Shown here piece by piece: positions 51,181 to 59,684 of a stretch of 64,000 bases of DNA; position 1 is the stretch's first letter, and every line of letters starts with the position of its first letter. The position numbers and the translations under genes were made by a program. The stretch comes from an uncultured Emergencia sp. (GTDB taxonomy: Bacteria > Bacillota > Clostridia > Peptostreptococcales > Anaerovoracaceae), in the NCBI GenBank assembly GCA_904420065.1, contig CAJFTU010000049.1, positions 1 through 64,000 on the forward strand, given 5' to 3'. The notes under the pieces are model-generated. The model ran no database searches. It was not told the DNA's origin and saw only the letters and a program-made list of their open reading frames with translations.

Positions 51181-51232
51181 GGATACCGAGAATACTAAAG
51201 ACTAAGAGATGAAAGGAGACATAAGAGACATT

Positions 51233-52483
51233 ATGCAGAATTACGATATCAGGGACATTTCTCTGGCGCCTTCCGGCCACCAGAAGATCGAATGGGTGAG
51301 AAATAATATGCCGCTTCTGCGGGGGCTGGAAGAGGAATTTCGGGAAACCAGGCCCTTTGAAGGAATAAAGATCTCTCTTTCCGTTCATCTTGAGGCGAAG
51401 ACCGCATATCTCTGTCTGGTATTGGCGTCCGGCGGCGCTCAGATGTCGGTGACGGGAAGCAACGTGCTGTCCACGCAGGATGATGTGGCTGCTGCCCTGG
51501 CAGACGACGGTTTGCGGGTATACGCTTATCACGGTGCGACGGCTGAGGAATACGACCGGCACATCGAGATGTGTCTGGAACAGAAACCAAACATCATTAT
51601 TGACGACGGCGGAGATCTGGTCAGTATGATTCATACTCGGAGGCCGGATCTGGCTGAAGAGGTCTGGGGCGGCTGCGAAGAGACGACCACCGGCGTCATC
51701 CGGCTGAAAGCCATGGAAAAAGAGGGAATTCTCAAATTTCCTATGGTGGCTGTCAACGATGCGGACTGCAAACATCTCTTTGATAACCGTTACGGAACGG
51801 GACAGTCCGTGTGGGACAGCATTATGCGCAACACCAATCTGATCGTAGCGTCGAAGACCGTGGTCGTTGTCGGTTACGGTTGGTGCGGAAGAGGCATAGC
51901 GATGCGGGCTGCGGCGTTGGGTGCGAAGGTGATCGTTACAGAGGTAAATCCGGTAAAAGCCATAGAGGCCAGAATGGATGGATATGATGTGATGACTATG
52001 GAGAAAGCCGCACCGCTGGGAGATATCTTCGTTTCGGCTACGGGCTGCTGTAAGACCATCACCGTGGACCATATGCTGACCATGAAGGACAGAGCCATTT
52101 TAACCAACGCAGGTCACTTTGACTGCGAAGTGGACATGAAGGGACTGGAGGCGGCTGCCGAAGAAAAGAAAGAAACACGCAAAAACATCATGGGTTACAA
52201 ACTTTCCAACGGAAAATGGATCAATGTAATCGGAGAAGGCCGTCTGGTCAACATAGCTGCGGCTGACGGACATCCGGCGGAAATCATGGACATGAGCTTT
52301 GCGGTACAGGCTCTTTCCGCCATCTACATCAAGGAGAACCACGAGAAACTGGAGAAGCGGGTTATCGATGTCAGCGGAGAGATCGACGATCTGGTGGCCA
52401 GAAGAAGACTTGCGGCCTGGGGAATCGAAATCGACACGCTTACGGAAGAACAGAGAGAATATTTGAACAGCTGGAACGTTTAA
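51233..52483 (+). CDS. ahcY: adenosylhomocysteinase
   Basis: 416 residues, the shorter archaeal/Thermotoga-like type. YDIRDISLAPSGHQKIEWV begins the substrate domain, ETTTGVIRLKAM is typical, and the NAD domain has VVVGYGWCGRGIAMRAAALG. The C-terminus is the NAD-closing tail (LTEEQREYLNSW). It splits S-adenosylhomocysteine into adenosine and homocysteine. The start is uncertain: ATG 51233 fits the family, ATG 51209 adds eight residues. No SAH riboswitch is seen in the 52-base gap. Confidence 0.94.
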   Translation: MQNYDIRDISLAPSGHQKIEWVRNNMPLLRGLEEEFRETRPFEGIKISLSVHLEAKTAYLCLVLASGGAQMSVTGSNVLSTQDDVAAALADDGLRVYAYHGATAEEYDRHIEMCLEQKPNIIIDDGGDLVSMIHTRRPDLAEEVWGGCEETTTGVIRLKAMEKEGILKFPMVAVNDADCKHLFDNRYGTGQSVWDSIMRNTNLIVASKTVVVVGYGWCGRGIAMRAAALGAKVIVTEVNPVKAIEARMDGYDVMTMEKAAPLGDIFVSATGCCKTITVDHMLTMKDRAILTNAGHFDCEVDMKGLEAAAEEKKETRKNIMGYKLSNGKWINVIGEGRLVNIAAADGHPAEIMDMSFAVQALSAIYIKENHEKLEKRVIDVSGEIDDLVARRRLAAWGIEIDTLTEEQREYLNSWNV

Positions 52484-52501
52484 TGAAGAAGGTGAAAGAT
52501 A

Positions 52502-53074
52502 ATGGTAAGTTATGAAGAGATCAGGAAACAGGCGGAGACGGCCGCAAGGGAGCTGGTGGAGGTTGCAAAGCTGAAGGAAGGGGATATTTTTCTCATCGGC
52601 TGCTCATCCAGCGAAATAAAGGGGGCCAGAATCGGAAAGGGATCTGATATCGATGCAGCTAAGGCTGTTTACGAAGGTGTTTTTCCCGTTTTGAAGGAGA
52701 AAGGCATATACCTGGCCGCCCAGTGCTGCGAGCATCTCAACCGGGCGGTTATCGTCGAAAAAGACGCTTTGCTGCCGGGGACGGAGATCGTCAACGTCGT
52801 TCCTCAGCTTCACGCGGGAGGATCCTTTGCCATGACCGTATATCAGAATGCGGTTCATCCTGTTGCCGTGGAGGAAATTAAAGCCGATGCCGGCATGGAT
52901 ATCGGAGATACGCTGATCGGCATGCACCTGAAGAAGGTGGCTGTACCGGTGAGGATTTCGGTAAAGCAGATCGGTGAGGCTCACGTGGTTTGCGCCAGAA
53001 CCAGGCCGAAATTTATCGGCGGAAGCCGGGCCGTTTACGATGATGCGCTGTCCGGAGGAGACATTCAGCGCTAA
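52502..53074 (+). CDS. UPF0340 / TIGR01440 family protein (YwlG-like)
   Basis: 190 residues with family landmarks GDIFLIGCSSSEIKGARIGKG, LAAQCCEHLNRAVIVEK and NVVPQLHAGGSFAMTVY; the end RPKFIGGSRAVYDDA is conserved. Function unknown. Starts 18 bases after ahcY in the same orientation; they look cotranscribed. No membrane segment. Confidence 0.9.
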   Translation: MVSYEEIRKQAETAARELVEVAKLKEGDIFLIGCSSSEIKGARIGKGSDIDAAKAVYEGVFPVLKEKGIYLAAQCCEHLNRAVIVEKDALLPGTEIVNVVPQLHAGGSFAMTVYQNAVHPVAVEEIKADAGMDIGDTLIGMHLKKVAVPVRISVKQIGEAHVVCARTRPKFIGGSRAVYDDALSGGDIQR

Positions 53075-53093
53075 ACCCGGGTTTATTCTTGTA

Positions 53094-53121
53094 ACACTTT
53101 CTGCTTTTTCATCATACTGTA
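53094..53121 (+). promoter_or_regulatory. possible sigma-K-like promoter
   Basis: AC (53094-53095), 17 bases, CATACTGTA (53113-53121), matching AC-N16/17-CATA-NNN-TA of mother-cell sigma factors. The consensus is short, so chance cannot be excluded; the hydrophobic peptide gene downstream is consistent. Confidence 0.35.
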
Positions 53122-53156
53122 TAGTAAAAAATCTATGAAAGAAGCAGGTGAATTAC

Positions 53157-53264
53157 ATGTCAAACAATTGTGGTTTATTTCGCAACGGCGAAGGCGGTAT
53201 AGATACCAGTTTGTTGTTCTTCTTCTTATTACTGGTAATCATTTTCTGCAACTGCTATAACTAA
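53157..53264 (+). CDS. 35-residue hydrophobic peptide, spore-associated type
   Basis: ATG 53157 to TAA 53262-53264. The peptide opens MSNNCGLFRNGEGGIDTS and ends LLVIIFCNCYN, with a single membrane-spanning stretch and three Cys. The form (short Gly/Asn N-terminus, long hydrophobic C-terminus ending in Cys) recalls the tiny YjcZ-like sporulation proteins of Bacillota. AGGTG lies 8 bases upstream. The hairpins downstream delimit the transcript. Confidence 0.65.
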   Translation: MSNNCGLFRNGEGGIDTSLLFFFLLLVIIFCNCYN

Positions 53265-53294
53265 GAACAGGTACCGCCGGGCGGTAAAAAACTT

Positions 53295-53333
53295 GAGGCG
53301 CAGTCAGCCATGGCTGCGCCTCGGAGCATTTTT
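53295..53333. terminator. bidirectional terminator
   Basis: GAGGCGCAG pairs with CTGCGCCTC; ATTTTT follows on the plus side and a T run on the minus side. It serves the peptide gene and the convergent ABC permease gene. Confidence 0.8.
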
Positions 53334-53343
53334 GGAAAATACT

Positions 53344-54237
53344 TTAGTACATTTTCCTGCGTACATTGATCAGAACATAAAATCCGATCAGGACAGCCGT
53401 TGCGGCAATGAGAATTATGTACATACTGCACAGGGGAACCCGTTCGTCAAGAAAATAGAGGTTGCAGTCGAGAGCATCCTTCAGGCCGCGGATTACCGCA
53501 GCAGTTGCGCCTTGATTTTCTATTTCGTTGAATACGCCCTGCAGAGAGTGATTACGGATCAGTGAAGTTCCGTATGTTCCCGGAAGAAAAGAGAGAGCTT
53601 CCTGCAGTCCTTCGCTGAATGAAGAGATCGGCATGTAAGCGCCGCAGATAAAACCGTAGCCGGCGCTGACAATTGAACCAACTGCTGAAATTTGTCCCTG
53701 GGAGGAGAGAAAAAAACCGATGCTGGAGGATAGGGCGGTACCGAAGAGAACGAGCAAAAGGATATCGAGGAAAAGAAAGCAGACGTCGGAAACAGTCATG
53801 TACCAGCCGGCAATGGACGCGTAAATGAGACAGATACCGGCTGCAGAAAAGCAGATGATCAGCGTGGAAATCAGAGAAGCAGCGTAATAGCTTATAGAGA
53901 GAATTGCTGCGCTGACCGGCGTTACACGCAAATCCCTGATTGTACCGTCAGCTTTGTCTTTCACCATGAGAAAGTTAGAGCAAAAAGCAACGGTGACGCA
54001 TGATACGGATAAGATTGAGGAGATCAACTGACCAACGACTAAACCGTCTGTCAGTTTTTCGGCAATGGTGAGATTTGGAGGAAGAGCCGACGCGAAACTG
54101 TCGCGATAGACATTTCCGAGAAAAGTTGCATATAGAACCAGCAGAATGGCAGGAGTAACCAGGGAGGTAAAGAACATCCCTCTGTCTTTAAAGAACATTT
54201 TCATATTTCTGCTGATCAGAACTGAAGCTGTTTTCAT
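53344..54237 (-). CDS. ABC-2 type transporter permease
   Basis: 297 residues with six membrane helices: one near the N-terminus (LVTPAILLVLYATFLG), then five between about 85 and 297. VKDKADGTIRDLRVTPVS is the ABC-2 cytosolic loop. The large external loop lies near 180-265. It pairs with the ATPase encoded just upstream (four-base overlap, ATGA). Cargo could be a drug, peptide or lipid; not readable. Confidence 0.9.
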   Translation of the reverse strand: MKTASVLISRNMKMFFKDRGMFFTSLVTPAILLVLYATFLGNVYRDSFASALPPNLTIAEKLTDGLVVGQLISSILSVSCVTVAFCSNFLMVKDKADGTIRDLRVTPVSAAILSISYYAASLISTLIICFSAAGICLIYASIAGWYMTVSDVCFLFLDILLLVLFGTALSSSIGFFLSSQGQISAVGSIVSAGYGFICGAYMPISSFSEGLQEALSFLPGTYGTSLIRNHSLQGVFNEIENQGATAAVIRGLKDALDCNLYFLDERVPLCSMYIILIAATAVLIGFYVLINVRRKMY

Positions 54238-55160
54238 CCTTCTTCACCCCTTTCTTCATCCGATGCAAGTCTTTTTCCGGTGACGGCGAGGAATACATCA
54301 TCCATCTTTCCCTTTGTTATCTCGTAATCGGTAAACAGTTCAGGATTTTCCAGGATGAGTCGGGTGGCTGTTGCCGTATCCGGAACGTACAGCCGGAAGG
54401 CACCGGGGATTTGCTCGTATTCTATGCCCAGGGCGTTCACTGTCTCCTGGTCTGTGTCGTACAGTGTGATAAAATCACCGGTATAGAGGTTCTTTAATTG
54501 CAGGGGGGAGCCTTCCGCGGAAATTTTACCGTCGTCGATAATTACGACGTAATCAGCTTCGGCGGCTTCCTCCATATAATGTGTCGTAAGAAATACGGTC
54601 ATTTTTGTTTCTCTGCGCAGATCGGAAATCACATTCCAGAGCAGTTTTCGAGTTTGCGGATCCAGTCCTGTTGTCGGCTCGTCAAGAATAAGTATTTTCG
54701 GTTTGTGAAGCAGGGCTCTGGCGATATCGATTCTCCTGCGCTGTCCTCCGGACAGCTTTCCTAACGTTCGTTGCAGCAGCGGTTTAAAAGCGAGGAGCTC
54801 TGACAATTCCGAAAGCCTTTTTTCTAGTGAAGGACCGGAGATACCGTACAAGGCTGCACGGCATTTCAGATTATCGTAAACGCTCAGCATCGAATCCAAA
54901 AGTGACGTCTGAAAGACTATGCCGATATTTCGTTTTATGTTGTCTGTATCTTTATCCAGATCCATACCGTCGATAAAAACACTTCCGCTGTCTTTGCCCA
55001 GCTGTCCGCACAGAATATTGATTGTCGTTGATTTTCCGGCTCCGTTTACACCAAGAAACGCAAACAATTCGCCTTCTTTAACACGGAAACTGAGATCCTG
55101 TACAGCTTTTACTTCACCGAAGCATTTGTTTAGACCGTTGATTTCAATTATATTTTTCAT
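54234..55160 (-). CDS. ABC-2 exporter ATPase (DrrA-like)
   Basis: 308 residues. Walker A GVNGAGKST, Q-loop in IGIVFQTSLLD, signature LSGGQRRR, Walker B ILILDEPTTGLD and H-loop TTHYMEEA. A C-terminal extension (about 225-308) is typical of DrrA-like ATPases. The ribosome site is weak. The secreted PPC-like gene lies upstream on the same strand but a terminator separates them. Confidence 0.92.
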   Translation of the reverse strand: MKNIIEINGLNKCFGEVKAVQDLSFRVKEGELFAFLGVNGAGKSTTINILCGQLGKDSGSVFIDGMDLDKDTDNIKRNIGIVFQTSLLDSMLSVYDNLKCRAALYGISGPSLEKRLSELSELLAFKPLLQRTLGKLSGGQRRRIDIARALLHKPKILILDEPTTGLDPQTRKLLWNVISDLRRETKMTVFLTTHYMEEAAEADYVVIIDDGKISAEGSPLQLKNLYTGDFITLYDTDQETVNALGIEYEQIPGAFRLYVPDTATATRLILENPELFTDYEITKGKMDDVFLAVTGKRLASDEERGEEG

Positions 55161-55199
55161 TTTTTATCCGTACATTCAATTTTATCTAAAAAGAATAAA

Positions 55200-55230
55200 G
55201 GGAGACAGTTTCTTAGCGGAATGTCTCCCC
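55200..55230 (-). terminator. rho-independent terminator after the PPC-like gene
   Basis: On the minus strand GGGAGACA pairs with TGTCTCCC and is followed by a T-rich run. Confidence 0.75.
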
Positions 55231-55249
55231 TATGATTATCGAACCGGTT

Positions 55250-56461
55250 TTATTTCCACTTTATCTGATAGTAACCGCTGCCACAGCCGTATTTCTGTAC
55301 CTTGATATAGTAGGTTCCTTTTGACAGGCGGCCGCCGTAACCGGAGGTGTACAGCTGAAGCGTGCTGGCCGGATCATCCCAGTAAAAGTCGGACGAACCG
55401 AAGGCTTTTGTCTTTCCGGAACGGAATACGGAGATGCGAATTCCTCCGTTGTAGCCGCCGGTTTTCGTGATAACTTCCAGGTTTACCTTCTGGCTGCTGT
55501 TAATTTTAATCTTGTACCAGTCGGCGGAGGTGCTGCTCTGGGTGGCGGTGATCAGTCCCTTCTTGGTATTTCCCTTGTAGATACTCTTGGCCTTTGTCCG
55601 CGTACTGCCGCTGTTTTCCGTAACTTTGGTAGCCTTCAGATTGATGGCGTACATCGGATCGCTGCACTTGACTGCAACATAGTAAGTTCCCTTTGGAACT
55701 GCAGCATAAGTGGTCCAGCTTTTTCCGGATCCTACTCCGATTATACCCTTGGACAGGTTCTTTTTCTTGGTGCTGTTCATCAGCTTAACCTGATACAGAG
55801 AGTTGGACTTCATCCTGTCTGGGAAGGAGATAGTCAGGTAGCGGAGTCCGGCGGTGGTGATCTTGTAGTAACTCCAGCCGCTGTTTACCCCTTTCGGGCT
55901 GGCTCCGTAGAAGTTCTTGCTCACTGTCGGTGTTCCGCCGGCAGGAGCGTAGTAACACCTTAAAAAAGACTGTGTTTCGGCGTAGCTCTCGGTGGAAAAG
56001 ATCAGATAATAGGTACCGGCTTTGTTTACTGAAGCGTAGAGCGTATCGTAATCTTCCGTGGAATAGGCTCTGTATACCGGTGAAGAAGCGATTAGCTTTG
56101 CATCTTTACTCAGTGAATCGTACAAACCAACGACTCCGTCTGCGCCTGCTGTCACATTGATTGCAAACGCACCGGCTTTTGGAATCTTTACTCTGACATA
56201 AATTAATTTTGAACGATCATATTCGATTGTCGAATACATTGGTGCTGTTTTATTTACGTTCATACTGGTTGCGGTTACAGCTACGTCCGTATTGGTTTCT
56301 GCTGCAGCCTTCATCGTGCCCTCATCGGATTTTATGGCGCCGACGACAGGATAGTCCTTCGGAGTTTCCGTTTCGGCATAGACGCTGCCGGCTCCGGCGA
56401 AGACCGTGGTAAATACCAGAACCGCTGACAGCAGAATGCCTATCAGTTTTTTCGTTTTCAT
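55250..56461 (-). CDS. secreted protein with three PPC-like beta domains
   Basis: 403 residues. Signal peptide: KKLIGILLSAVLVFTTVFAGA with likely cleavage after YAE (residues 28-30). The mature part shows three related beta-sandwich units of the pre-peptidase C-terminal kind, each with the closing pattern aGTYYLI(F/V)...: KAGTYYLIFST, PKGTYYVAVKCS and SKGTYYIKVQKYG. No catalytic domain is present. The C-terminal GCGSGYYQIKWK is a common last strand. It may be a surface adhesin or binding protein. Ribosome site AAAGGA. Confidence 0.8.
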   Translation of the reverse strand: MKTKKLIGILLSAVLVFTTVFAGAGSVYAETETPKDYPVVGAIKSDEGTMKAAAETNTDVAVTATSMNVNKTAPMYSTIEYDRSKLIYVRVKIPKAGAFAINVTAGADGVVGLYDSLSKDAKLIASSPVYRAYSTEDYDTLYASVNKAGTYYLIFSTESYAETQSFLRCYYAPAGGTPTVSKNFYGASPKGVNSGWSYYKITTAGLRYLTISFPDRMKSNSLYQVKLMNSTKKKNLSKGIIGVGSGKSWTTYAAVPKGTYYVAVKCSDPMYAINLKATKVTENSGSTRTKAKSIYKGNTKKGLITATQSSTSADWYKIKINSSQKVNLEVITKTGGYNGGIRISVFRSGKTKAFGSSDFYWDDPASTLQLYTSGYGGRLSKGTYYIKVQKYGCGSGYYQIKWK

Positions 56462-56702
56462 GTGGAGTGTCCTTTCTTAAATTATTTGATAAGTTTGACA
56501 CTTTCATTATATCGTCGGTATAGGAGAAATACAACCTTGTTTTTGTTAAATCTGCTGCAGGGTTTCCTTTTGACCAAAGGAACCTGCATTGGCAGGTTGG
56601 CTTTGCTTTTCGTCTGCAGTTTATACCAAAGGGTATAAACTGATTTCCTAAACGGAACTTCTGTTTTTTCTTTACGGAGCTTATAATAAAGTTAAAAATA
56701 CC

Positions 56703-57182
56703 GGGAGGAAAGTAAATAGAAGATTTTGATCTGAAAAACGATACAAGGCTTTTATTCCGCAGCGATCTGACAGCGGATCCGGTGTAAATTGGCGCGGGCA
56801 GCGTGAGCGTGATGGACTGCGTAAAATTCATCATTTTCGGCGCGCGGCATGCAGGAGACTGGTGGAATTTATTCTGGAAGTTCTCTTCGGTGCATCCTAC
56901 CGCAAGAGCCTTACGACCCTGTTTCCCCGTTTCCTGAAGGCAATGGCAGCTTAGGACAACGTTTGCGGCTATTTTAAAGATGTTTTTGGGTTTGAGGGAG
57001 ATATTGCAGAATCTGTAGTTAAAATGTTTGCCATGTTTACAGAACTCGGTGTTGATATGTACTTTGACGGCAGTGCAGATGAAGAACAGATCCGCAAAAT
57101 TCCTGTGGACTCTGTGCTGTCAATGAACCGGCGTGTTCGTATGATCGGGGAATGCATGCGGAATTGCGCTCCGCAGAATTGA
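56703..57182 (+). pseudogene. decayed iron-containing alcohol dehydrogenase remnant
   Basis: A good ribosome site GGGAGG (56703) precedes ATA (56716) where an ATG should be. EDFDLKNDTRLLFRSDLTAD then matches the N-terminus of butanol-dehydrogenase-like enzymes, TAA stops at 56785, and IGAGSVSVMDCVKFIIFGARH continues as the NAD-binding GGGSV(M/I)D segment after a deletion of about 70 codons. A second frame from 56877 (stop TAG 56952) to TGA 57180-57182 includes FTELGVDMYFDGSADEEQIRK; it may be the C-terminal part, but this link is less certain. Confidence 0.65.
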
Positions 57183-57228
57183 CCCGCGGCCGTCTTTAAC
57201 AAACGATAACAAGGTTAGGAGGAACAAA

Positions 57229-57678
57229 ATGAGTATTTTATTTATCAACGGCAGTCCGAATAAAAACGGTAATACCGCAGCACTTGCGGAAACCTTGATG
57301 TCAGGCAGCGATTATCAGGTGCTGAACCTGGCAGATTATAAGGTGTACGGTTATGGGCAGGAATTTGCGGACGATCAGTTTGACGAAATCGTGGAAAAGA
57401 TGAAGGAAGCGGATACCATCGTCATTGGCTCCCCGGTTTACTGGCATAACATGAGCGGGCTGGTCCGCAATCTTATCGATCGCTTTTACGGTCCGGTGCC
57501 GTCAGGCGCACTGAAGGGAAGAAAGTTTGTCTTCCTGTTTCAGGGGGCCGCGCCGGAAGGCTGGATGATGGAAAAAGCGGAATATACCATGAGCCGCTTC
57601 GCGAAGATGTATGGCATGACATACGTGGGAATGGCGACAAATGAGAAGGAAGCCAAGAACCTTTCCGGCAAAATATAA
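57229..57678 (+). CDS. flavodoxin-family NAD(P)H:FMN oxidoreductase
   Basis: 149 residues. FMN phosphate loop FINGSPNKNGNTAAL, then VIGSPVYWHNMSGLVRNLIDR for the isoalloxazine side. It is complete, with ribosome site TAGGAGG. Likely reduces quinones or flavins. It lies between an alcohol dehydrogenase remnant and a nonsense-mutated relative, so it may be the last working member of a decaying cluster. Confidence 0.85.
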   Translation: MSILFINGSPNKNGNTAALAETLMSGSDYQVLNLADYKVYGYGQEFADDQFDEIVEKMKEADTIVIGSPVYWHNMSGLVRNLIDRFYGPVPSGALKGRKFVFLFQGAAPEGWMMEKAEYTMSRFAKMYGMTYVGMATNEKEAKNLSGKI

Positions 57679-57701
57679 AAAATACGAAAGAACGACGTGA
57701 A

Positions 57702-58274
57702 ATGAAGAATATATTATTTTTGACTGCATCGCCCACAATCGGCGGTAATGGAGATACACTGATCAACGCAGCCATGTAAGAAGCGGAATCCAACGGAGCA
57801 CAAGTGCATCTGATTCACGTCCGTGAAAAACGGATTGGATTTTGTCGGGCCTGTTATGGTTGTGCCCAAACCGGTGTCTGTGTACAGGAAGACGATTTTA
57901 TGGACATCCTGCACAGGGCTCATGAAGCGGATGGGATTATTGCGGAAGCGCCGATTTACTATAACTGCATGGCAGCGCAGATGTTAACCGTTATCAACCG
58001 GCTGTGCTGTACTTTTGCCTGCAAGACCTATCAGATTGGGCCGAAAAAGAAGGTTGGCATATTCTTGACCTGCACCGGATCGGAGCCGGAGGAAATGAAA
58101 CGGCATGTGAAAAATATTATAACCTTACCCAGCGTAAGCCGCGCCGTTTCAGCATACAAGACCGAGGTGTTCAGCCAGTGTATCTCCGACTCCACCTGCC
58201 GTGAACGTATGGATTATCTGGAGCGGGCAAAAGAAGTTGCACGTTGGGCTTCAGAGGAGTCTGCGACGTGGTAA
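57702..58274 (+). pseudogene. flavodoxin-like oxidoreductase broken by a nonsense codon
   Basis: One frame of 191 codons reads MKNILFLTASPTIGGNGDTL, LINAAM, stop TAA at 57777-57779 (codon 26), then EAESNGAQVHLIHVREKRIGF, a CRACYGCAQTGVCVQEDDF motif and EAPIYYNCMAAQMLTVINRL. All later family features are intact, so the loss is recent. An ATG at 57804 could permit a shortened product lacking the FMN loop. Confidence 0.8.
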
Positions 58275-58290
58275 ATGTGAGTAAATAACA

Positions 58291-58337
58291 GAACAGGCGT
58301 CATCAAAGGATTTATCTTTGATGGCGCCTGTTCTTTA
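58291..58337. terminator. strong terminator
   Basis: GAACAGGCG-T-CATCAAAG pairs with CTTTGATG-G-CGCCTGTTC, followed by TTTAT. It separates the oxidoreductase cluster from the gerQ-like gene. Confidence 0.85.
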
Positions 58338-58382
58338 TCCCCGGAAAATGCGGCCGATTGCCGGAAGCGTCTGCAAGTTGTC

Positions 58383-59006
58383 TTATCGAGTGCCGTTTGT
58401 CGGCAGTCCGGTTGTCGTATGGTAAATGTAGACATATTTTATATTGTAAAAATCAATTGCGCTGATGTTTCCGCTGCCCATTTCCTGAAGGAGAATATAG
58501 TTCAGACCCACACCTACAAGATAACCGTATCGGTCTTCGACCATGGAAGAGCCCATCAGCTGATCAATGCGGATGTACTTTCCGATTTGGGTGCGGAGAA
58601 ACCCGTTTAAGTACTGAAGATTTTCGTAATCGATGACCTCCTGATAGCCCGGAGGCAGGAGGGGGTTGTTGGGAACTTGGAATTGCGGAGCTTCCGGAAG
58701 AATTCTTTCCGGAATGATGCTGGATCCGCCTTGAGAAATCTGAGATGCCGGGGTATCCGGCTGACCAGGAATCGTTTCGGCACCGGTCTGCGCCTGCAGT
58801 GCGGAAGAGATGGAACCGGAGATCGGATCCATGGAGGCGATTACGCCTGTATCACTGGGAACGTTGGAATTCTGCGCCATCTGCGGCATAAATTCGGTCA
58901 TCTGTGTAAATGGAACTCTGTCTGTAGGCGTATAAGAAGGGCCGGATGCCATATCCTGAATGGATACTGTTCCGCATCCGTTTTCTCCGTTGCAAAGTGT
59001 AGCCAT
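58383..59006 (-). CDS. gerQ: GerQ-like spore coat protein
   Basis: 207 residues. Residues 1-125 are low-complexity, rich in Pro, Gln, Ser and Gly. The C-terminal 75 residues form a compact domain (LNGFLRTQIGKYIRIDQLMG, YGYLVGVGLNYILLQEMG, IKYVYIYHTT) that resembles GerQ, the coat protein needed to hold the lytic enzyme CwlJ. The gene directly upstream encodes a CwlJ homologue, as in Bacillus cereus-group genomes. The match is by pattern and context. Ribosome site AGAGAGG. Confidence 0.65.
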   Translation of the reverse strand: MATLCNGENGCGTVSIQDMASGPSYTPTDRVPFTQMTEFMPQMAQNSNVPSDTGVIASMDPISGSISSALQAQTGAETIPGQPDTPASQISQGGSSIIPERILPEAPQFQVPNNPLLPPGYQEVIDYENLQYLNGFLRTQIGKYIRIDQLMGSSMVEDRYGYLVGVGLNYILLQEMGSGNISAIDFYNIKYVYIYHTTTGLPTNGTR

Positions 59007-59063
59007 TTTTTTACCTCTCTTTTCTTTTCTTTTCTTTATTACTTTATTTTTTATACTTTCTTC

Positions 59064-59507
59064 TTATGTATTAGCGTAGTATGAAGTCGGAAGATAAAAA
59101 CAGTGATCGCCGATACGGTTGTGGATGACTCCCACCTTTGTCGGGAAATAGGTCGGACAGGTCTCGCTGTAGGGATTGTAAAAGAACAGCGAACCGTCTA
59201 CGCCCGGAAGACGGCCGCCGGCCATGGCCCAATCGACGATTTCGTAGTGCTCCTCTGTGGGAGTCATGTTGTATATATTCTGGCGGTTATAAGTGCCGCC
59301 GATGGTTTCTCTCATACATACAAACTGACCGGGTTGGGTGATGATGTTGCGGATGTTTCCTCCTTCGCTGACCCGGGCGAACTCACCGTATTCGATCGTC
59401 GCCCGGTTCATGATGACTGTGGCAACGGCTCTCATCCCGTCTTCGCCCTCTCCTCCTGCTTCACATTGAATGAGACGGGCGAAAAGCTCTCTGGTATCAT
59501 ATGCCAT
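59064..59507 (-). CDS. cwlJ: spore cortex-lytic enzyme CwlJ
   Basis: 147 residues, only the Hydrolase_2 (SleB catalytic) domain: FARLIQCEAGGEGEDGMRAVATVIMNR with the catalytic Glu, and ALAGRLPG-like WAMAGGRLPGVDGSLFFYNP. There is no signal peptide and no peptidoglycan-binding domain, which fits CwlJ and not SleB. It degrades cortex in germination, triggered by Ca-dipicolinate. It is followed by the gerQ-like gene. Ribosome site CGAGGTG. Confidence 0.88.
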   Translation of the reverse strand: MAYDTRELFARLIQCEAGGEGEDGMRAVATVIMNRATIEYGEFARVSEGGNIRNIITQPGQFVCMRETIGGTYNRQNIYNMTPTEEHYEIVDWAMAGGRLPGVDGSLFFYNPYSETCPTYFPTKVGVIHNRIGDHCFYLPTSYYANT

Positions 59508-59542
59508 GATTGCTTCACCTCGAGGTTAAAAGATTTTCTTAA

Positions 59543-59551
59543 TATAATATG
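59543..59551 (-). promoter_or_regulatory. possible mother-cell -10 element for cwlJ
   Basis: On the minus strand CATATTATA fits CATA-NNN-TA of sigma-E/K promoters, 36 bases before the start codon. No convincing -35 was assigned. Confidence 0.3.
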
Positions 59552-59684
59552 CACCTTTGACAAAATGTGATATACTTTTTCTGTACCCCGGCAGACGGGA
59601 GACAAGGTGATGAATCCTGTTCTTCCGTCCACTGAAGGGGATGAATGTAGTTGTATTTTCACTGACAGAAAGGGGAGGAAGGTC

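Noticed and set aside
51181-51232. SAH or SAM riboswitch before ahcY
   Set aside because: The gap is 52 bases with no recognisable aptamer helices.
57777-57779. Recoding of the in-frame stop in the flavodoxin-like gene
   Set aside because: The codon is TAA, not TGA or TAG, so selenocysteine or pyrrolysine recoding does not apply. A nonsense mutation is the simple reading.
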